From: CAVSRC01 sp963743015
GTDB lineage: Bacteria > Pseudomonadota > Alphaproteobacteria > Rhizobiales > Kaistiaceae
Length of the DNA: 64,000 bases
NCBI GenBank assembly: GCA_963743015.1
Contig: CAVUOD010000007.1
Span: 124,001-188,000, forward strand
Direction of reading: 5' to 3'
Shown here: piece by piece, positions 59,922 to 64,000 of the stretch
Position numbering within the stretch: the first letter of the stretch is position 1
Layout of the letters: the number at the start of each line of letters is the position of its first letter
Notes under the pieces: generated by a model
The model's database searches: none
What the model saw: only the letters and a program-made list of their open reading frames with translations
What the model was told of the DNA's origin: nothing
Program-made: the position numbers and the translations under genes

Positions 59922-60216
59922 CTATCCATGATAGTCGACGATCTCGACGTTCGATGGGCCTTGCGCCCCGCGCGGCCACTCGAAGCAGATGCGCCATTGC
60001 AGATTTACCCTGACGCTGAACTGCCCCTTGCGATCGCCCGCCAAGGCCTCAAGCCGGTTGCTGGCGCAACGCGCGCAGGTCGTTTAGGTCGGTCGCCGCA
60101 TCGAGCACCCGGAGACCGCTTGCGCGCAGGCATGATCTTCGAACGCACGAAAGGTCGCGACGTCGCCGCCGCGCCCAAATTGCTCCGTGCGCCTGTCGCG
60201 GAAGCTCAGGAATCAT
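59922..60216 (-). pseudogene. higB: HigB (RelE-superfamily) toxin, frame broken at several points
   Basis: The C-terminal part NRLEALAGDRKGQFSVRVNL, QWRICFEWPRG and VEIVDYHG matches HigB toxins that precede HigA. Upstream the frame changes near 60060 (LDAATDLNDLRALR lies in another frame), again near 60105, and near 60207, where one extra C separates ATG ATT from LSFRDRRTEQF. With three or more breaks in 295 bases the toxin may be dead while the antitoxin persists, a common end state; sequence error is the alternative. Confidence 0.65.
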
Positions 60217-60799
60217 CGACGGATTGCTCCTTGGTCGATCGAACCGCGTAGAGCAATTGACGAATGACGTCAATCGTCATACTTCGACCAGATGCGACCA
60301 ATGCCTGCCAGGTCGACGTCCACCTCAAGCTAAAAAGACCTAGCCATCAACGGTACCTTGTCACTCCGCACGAAGCGTTCGATGATTGCCGCCCAAGGTA
60401 CTAAGAGGAACCTAACCTTTCTCCACCAGAAACCGACTCTAGACACGGCAACGCGTGCTACCCTAAAACGACATCTCGAGCATGCCCGCCGCAAATCGCT
60501 TAAGCCTCCTAGAGAAATATTTCCAGGAGCCATAAGTACGCAGCTCCACGGCAAAGACGGCCAGCTTCGTGCAATCGGCAATTTGCGGGCGTGTGCTCGG
60601 CGCCGCTGGCACGAGCGTAGTCAGGCGGGCCTTGGCCCGCCTCGCGCCTGTATGCTGTCGATCGCGTACCGCACCAGACGAGTGAGCCACTCGGGCTGCG
60701 TCAAATGACTGAGAGATGCAGGTTTCCCCACAGGAGTGTTGTCATTTCGGTTCATTGCAACAATTCAGTTATTGTGCGCTGCCCACAAAGACCCTCGCC
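60217..60799. other. About 580 bases without a recognisable gene
   Basis: Base composition is less GC-rich and codon periodicity is weak. Two opposed frames (60358-60708 plus; 60330-60581 minus) have no domain, signal or family resemblance that I can see. It looks like debris of a mobile or toxin-antitoxin region next to the decayed higBA pair. Confidence 0.5.
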
Positions 60800-62452
60800 T
60801 CACCTTGCGAACTGCTTGTACTTCACCCGGTGATGGTTGGCGGCGTCGGCGCCGAGGCGACGGACCTTGTCGGCCTCGTATTCCTCGAAGTTGCCCTCGA
60901 ACCATTCGACATGGCTGTCGCCCTCGAAGGCGAGGATGTGGGTGGCCAGCCGGTCGAGGAACATGCGGTCGTGCGAGATGACCACGGCGCAGCCGGCGAA
61001 GTCCTCCAGCGCGTCTTCGAGCGCGGCAAGCGTCTCGGTGTCGAGGTCGTTGGTCGGCTCGTCGAGGAGCAGCACATTGGCGCCGCTCTTCAAGAGGCTC
61101 GCCAGATGGACGCGATTGCGCTGGCCGCCTGACAGCGAACCCACCTTCTGCTGCTGGTCGCCGCCCTTGAAATTGAAGGCGCCGACATAGGCGCGCGAGT
61201 TCATCTCGCGTTTTCCCAGCTTGATGATGTCCTGACCGTCGGAGATCTGCTCCCACACGGTCTTGTTGGGGCTGAGATCGTCGCGGCTCTGGTCGACATA
61301 ACCGAGATGCACCGTGTCGCCGAGGCGGATGGCGCCGGCGTCGGGCTTCTCAAGGCCGGTGAGCATGCGGAAGAGCGTCGTCTTGCCCACCCCGTTCGGG
61401 CCGATGACGCCGACGATGCCGCCCGGCGGCAGCTTGAAGGAGAGGTCGTCGATCAGCAGACGGTCGTCATAGCCCTTGGCGAGGCCCTCGACCTCGATAA
61501 CCGTGTCGCCGAGGCGCTCGCCCGGCGGAATGATGATCTGCGCGGTGCCCGGCGCGCGCTCCTCGTTGCGCTTCAGCAGTTCGTCGTAAGCCCTGATACG
61601 CGCTTTCGATTTTGCCTGGCGCGCGCGGGGGGATGCGGCGATCCATTCGCGCTCCTGGGCAAGCGCCCGCTGGCGGGCGGCCTCCTCGCGGCCCTCCTGC
61701 TCCAGGCGCTTGGCCTTCTTCTCCAGATAGGCCGAGTAGTTGCCTTCGTAGGGAATGCCGCGGCCGCGATCGAGCTCGAGAATCCAGCCGGTGACGTTGT
61801 CGAGGAAGTAGCGGTCGTGGGTGACGATGAGGATGGCGCCCGGGTATTCGCGCAGGTGCTTCTCCAGCCAGCGCACCGTCTCGGCGTCGAGATGGTTGGT
61901 CGGCTCGTCGAGGAGAAGCAGGTCGGGCTGGCGCAAGAGAAGCTGGCAGAGCGCCACCCGGCGGCGCTCGCCGCCCGACAGCGTGGTGACGTCGGCATCA
62001 TTGGGCGGGCAGCCGAGCGCGTCCATCGCCTGCTCGACCTGCGCATCGAGGTCCCACAGGTTCTGGCTGTCGATCTGGTCCTGGAGCCTGGTCGCCTCCT
62101 CCGCCGTCTCGTCGGAGTAGTTCATCATCAGCTCGTTGTAGCGGTCGATGAGCGCCTGCTTGGCGGCAACCCCCTCCATCACATTGGCGAGCACGTCCTT
62201 TTCCGGATCGAGCGGCGGCTCCTGCGCCAGATAGCCGACCGTGGCGCCGTCGGCGAGCCACGCCTCACCGGCGAATTCCTTCTCGCTGCCGGCCATGATC
62301 TTCAAGAGCGTCGACTTGCCCGAGCCGTTCGGCCCCAGAACGCCGATCTTGGCGTCCGGATAGAAGGACAGGTTGATGTTCTCCAGGACCTTCTTGCCGC
62401 CCGCATAGGACTTGGTCAGGCCCTGCATGTGATAGATGAACTGGCGCGCCAT
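60800..62452 (-). CDS. ettA: Energy-dependent translational throttle protein EttA (ABC-F)
   Basis: Cytoplasmic ABC-F ATPase that binds the ribosomal E site and gates the first elongation steps according to the ATP/ADP ratio. It is 550 residues with two ABC cassettes and no membrane domain: Walker A GPNGSGKST at 40-48 and GPNGVGKTT in the second half, signatures LSGGERRRVALCQLLL and LSGGQRNRVHLASLL, Walker B LLLLDEPTNHLD and VLLLDEPTNDLD. The N-terminus ARQFIYHMQGLTKSY and arm sequence mark EttA among ABC-F proteins. ATG 62452. Confidence 0.96.
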   Translation of the reverse strand: MARQFIYHMQGLTKSYAGGKKVLENINLSFYPDAKIGVLGPNGSGKSTLLKIMAGSEKEFAGEAWLADGATVGYLAQEPPLDPEKDVLANVMEGVAAKQALIDRYNELMMNYSDETAEEATRLQDQIDSQNLWDLDAQVEQAMDALGCPPNDADVTTLSGGERRRVALCQLLLRQPDLLLLDEPTNHLDAETVRWLEKHLREYPGAILIVTHDRYFLDNVTGWILELDRGRGIPYEGNYSAYLEKKAKRLEQEGREEAARQRALAQEREWIAASPRARQAKSKARIRAYDELLKRNEERAPGTAQIIIPPGERLGDTVIEVEGLAKGYDDRLLIDDLSFKLPPGGIVGVIGPNGVGKTTLFRMLTGLEKPDAGAIRLGDTVHLGYVDQSRDDLSPNKTVWEQISDGQDIIKLGKREMNSRAYVGAFNFKGGDQQQKVGSLSGGQRNRVHLASLLKSGANVLLLDEPTNDLDTETLAALEDALEDFAGCAVVISHDRMFLDRLATHILAFEGDSHVEWFEGNFEEYEADKVRRLGADAANHHRVKYKQFAR

Positions 62453-62628
62453 GGGGGTCGCGATCCTCGTGCCTTGAGACGAAAGGGAAAAGTGAGCGCC
62501 CTTCTAGTCGATCGCCCCAATTCGGGCAATGGCAACCGCGATCCTGCCCTGCCGCCGCCCCGCTAAAGCCGGAGTTTGCTGCCGGACTGCCGGCCGACAG
62601 ACCGCCCGAACAGAAAGGAACCGCCCCC

Positions 62629-63177
62629 TTGCGATTTGCCGCAACCGTTCTGACCGTCCTGGCTGGCCTTGCGCTTGCCGCCTGCACCGGCGGCGTCACC
62701 AGCACCCGCGACGTTTCCGGCGACCTCAAGGTCGTCACGCCGCTCCAGTTGGGGACCTACGAGGTCATCCCCTCGGACAAGGGTGCCAAAGTGGTGATCT
62801 CCCGCCACGGCAAGGACTACCGCATCGCCAACCCCTCCGGCAGCGAAGCGCCCCTCACCTTCCGCCTGCTGTCAATGCCCGAGCTGCCGCGCAGCCGTTA
62901 TCTGATCCAGGTCGACGACCCGGACAAGAAGACCGGCGAGATGACCTATCGCTACTATTTCGCCATCGTCGGCGACGACCAGTTCGTCGTGCTGACGCCG
63001 TCGAAATACGACCTCGAGGACGCCCATCTCGACGAGAAGCTGAAGCCGTTGATCGCGGTGAAGGGTGGCGACGAGGTCCATGTGCCCGACGCCAGGAACA
63101 CGCTTGCGGTCCTCCGGCTGCTCGCCGCCGGGAACATCGACCAGGAGGTGATCCTGCAGTTCGCCCGGCGCCGCTGA
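62629..63177 (+). CDS. Lipoprotein of unknown function
   Basis: A 182-residue protein from TTG 62629, with AAGGA nine bases upstream. It has a lipoprotein signal (LTVLAGLALAACTGG, cysteine at about residue 19). The mature part is beta-rich (VVTPLQLGTYEVIPSDKGAK, VVISRHGKDYRIAN, MTYRYYFAIVGDDQFVVLTP) and ends with NTLAVLRLLAAGNIDQEVIL. No family recognised. Likely anchored in the envelope. Confidence 0.75.
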   Translation: MRFAATVLTVLAGLALAACTGGVTSTRDVSGDLKVVTPLQLGTYEVIPSDKGAKVVISRHGKDYRIANPSGSEAPLTFRLLSMPELPRSRYLIQVDDPDKKTGEMTYRYYFAIVGDDQFVVLTPSKYDLEDAHLDEKLKPLIAVKGGDEVHVPDARNTLAVLRLLAAGNIDQEVILQFARRR

Positions 63178-63250
63178 GCCAACGGCCGGGCATGGTGCCG
63201 GCGACGCCGCACGACATGCGGCGCCGCCTGCGCTCCCGTCGTCCCGTGGG

Positions 63251-63751
63251 TTATTTGGTGACGGTGAATTCGGTCCACATGCCCGAAGCGTAATGGCCGG
63301 GCACGTTGCAGATGAGGAGATACTTGCCGGGCTTGAGGGCGACCGTCAGCGAACCGGAATTGCCGGGATCGAGCTCGGAAACCTCGCCCTTGTCGCCGGC
63401 CTTGTCTTCGTTCACGCGGTTCTCTGCATTGATGTAGGGCAGAGGATCGTCGGCCTTGTCGAGCTGCATGACGATCATCTCGTGGATGGTGTCCTTGGAG
63501 TTGTTGGTGACCTTGAACGTCACCACGCCCGCCTTGGCCTGATCCGGCATCGCCTTGACGCCCATGGTCGCCTTGGACATGTCGATCTTGGCGCCGGGCT
63601 CATACTCTTCCCCGGTGACCATCTTCATGTCGGCGCCCTTGTCCCACAGCGACACGTGGACAACGGTCGACGCCATCGCCGCGCCCGAAGCGGCCGTCAA
63701 CACAACAGCAGAGAACAGCGCCACCGAGGCGCGCTTGCCAAACACATTCAT
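63251..63751 (-). CDS. Periplasmic cupredoxin-like copper protein
   Basis: A 166-residue protein with a signal peptide ending SGAAMA (about residue 27). The C-terminal cupredoxin domain carries the type 1 copper pattern: His in KDTIHEMIVMQL, then Cys, His and Met in LLICNVPGHYASGMWTEF. An N-terminal insertion rich in Met and Lys (KGADMKMVTGEEYEPGAKID) may be a second metal site. It could shuttle electrons or copper; no oxidase or copper pump lies in view. Confidence 0.85.
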   Translation of the reverse strand: MNVFGKRASVALFSAVVLTAASGAAMASTVVHVSLWDKGADMKMVTGEEYEPGAKIDMSKATMGVKAMPDQAKAGVVTFKVTNNSKDTIHEMIVMQLDKADDPLPYINAENRVNEDKAGDKGEVSELDPGNSGSLTVALKPGKYLLICNVPGHYASGMWTEFTVTK

Positions 63752-63936
63752 GATCTTCGTCTCCTTCGGTTACGACACCGAAGCGAACCGCGTGCCCGAC
63801 CGTCGCCCCGTCCGGAAGAGCTTCCCCCCCGAACATCTTCTTGACGGTACCCGCAATCGCGCGGTGAACGACCAGGAGATAGGGCGAGTTCAAACGCAAT
63901 GGATTGCGACAAATCAAAACGATTAAAAAGAAAAGG

Positions 63937-64000
63937 TCAGGCGGCTTTCTGTCCTGCCACCTTGGGTTTAGGCCGCCGCCCGCGCACGACAATCACCAGC
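63937..64000 (-). CDS. C-terminal end of a gene entering from beyond the window
   Basis: On the minus strand an open frame from the window edge reads LVIVVRGRRPKPKVAGQKAA and stops at TGA (63939-63937). A hydrophobic stretch followed by a basic tail fits the end of a membrane protein, but with only 20 residues this is tentative. Confidence 0.35.
   Translation of the reverse strand, partial: LVIVVRGRRPKPKVAGQKAA

Noticed and set aside
60358..60708. A 116-codon plus-strand ORF
   Set aside because: Basic, low-information sequence without motif; the surrounding DNA looks like debris.

Overview
The window looks like chromosomal DNA of a GC-rich alphaproteobacterium, most likely order Hyphomicrobiales (Rhizobiales). 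The evidence is a full division and cell-wall (dcw) cluster in alphaproteobacterial order, a MurE carrying the meso-diaminopimelate motif, and many small proteins of rhizobial type (DUF2277, the MYVFKSE protein, an extensin-like lipoprotein). A genus cannot be named from the sequence alone.

Layout. 1-13,100: the dcw cluster on the minus strand, mraZ-rsmH-ftsL-ftsI-murE-murF-mraY-murD-ftsW-murG-murC-(murB), with genes overlapping or nearly abutting, behind a mraZ promoter region that holds 10-bp-periodic GGG boxes. 13,300-16,300: an exported phosphoesterase and a di-haem cytochrome c peroxidase. 16,500-16,950: RNase P RNA with a terminator. 17,100-28,600: metabolic and envelope genes (CPBP protease, AmpD-type amidase, TerB-DnaJ protein, a multiply interrupted 5-oxoprolinase/hydantoinase, GNAT, hemerythrin, MDR reductase, extensin-like lipoprotein). 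28,600-30,450: a lower-GC patch with an HNH nuclease, an overlapping 65-residue partner and the last ~60 residues of an EcoRII-type restriction enzyme. 30,400-42,700: envelope, transport and small conserved genes (beta-propeller, desaturase, cold-shock protein, CDF exporter, TrkH, pirin, orphan ParA, trypsin-like protease, truncated RNase Z-like hydrolase). 42,800-49,750: the methionine-cycle locus, an ArsR-methyltransferase regulator, metF, a PIN/Phd toxin-antitoxin pair, and methionine synthase split into two overlapping genes. 49,750-51,080: aroG behind an apparently leaderless aromatic leader peptide and attenuator. 51,200-58,850: a TIR-TM-beta-propeller protein, a SulP-STAS-cyclic-nucleotide-binding fusion, a trans-aconitate methyltransferase and a GGDEF cyclase. 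58,900-60,800: EVE-domain protein and decayed toxin-antitoxin modules. 60,800-64,000: ettA, a lipoprotein and a cupredoxin-like protein.

Sequence quality matters here. Single-base frame breaks occur in murC and murF, which cannot be lost in a peptidoglycan-making cell, and in about ten other genes whose two halves are otherwise well conserved. Most of these are probably assembly indels. The 5-oxoprolinase (which also carries an inserted dispersed repeat), the short-chain dehydrogenase and the two HigB genes are interrupted often enough that real decay is possible.

The most notable signal is the aroG leader. A promoter with 17-bp spacing puts transcription start at or next to the ATG of a 27-codon peptide with six aromatic residues in eight positions, followed by mutually exclusive antiterminator and terminator hairpins. 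Other items worth attention are the toxin-antitoxin pair lodged inside the methionine operon, the HNH nuclease two-gene unit beside a fossil restriction enzyme, the dispersed repeat inside the oxoprolinase gene, and a 27-residue single-helix membrane protein.
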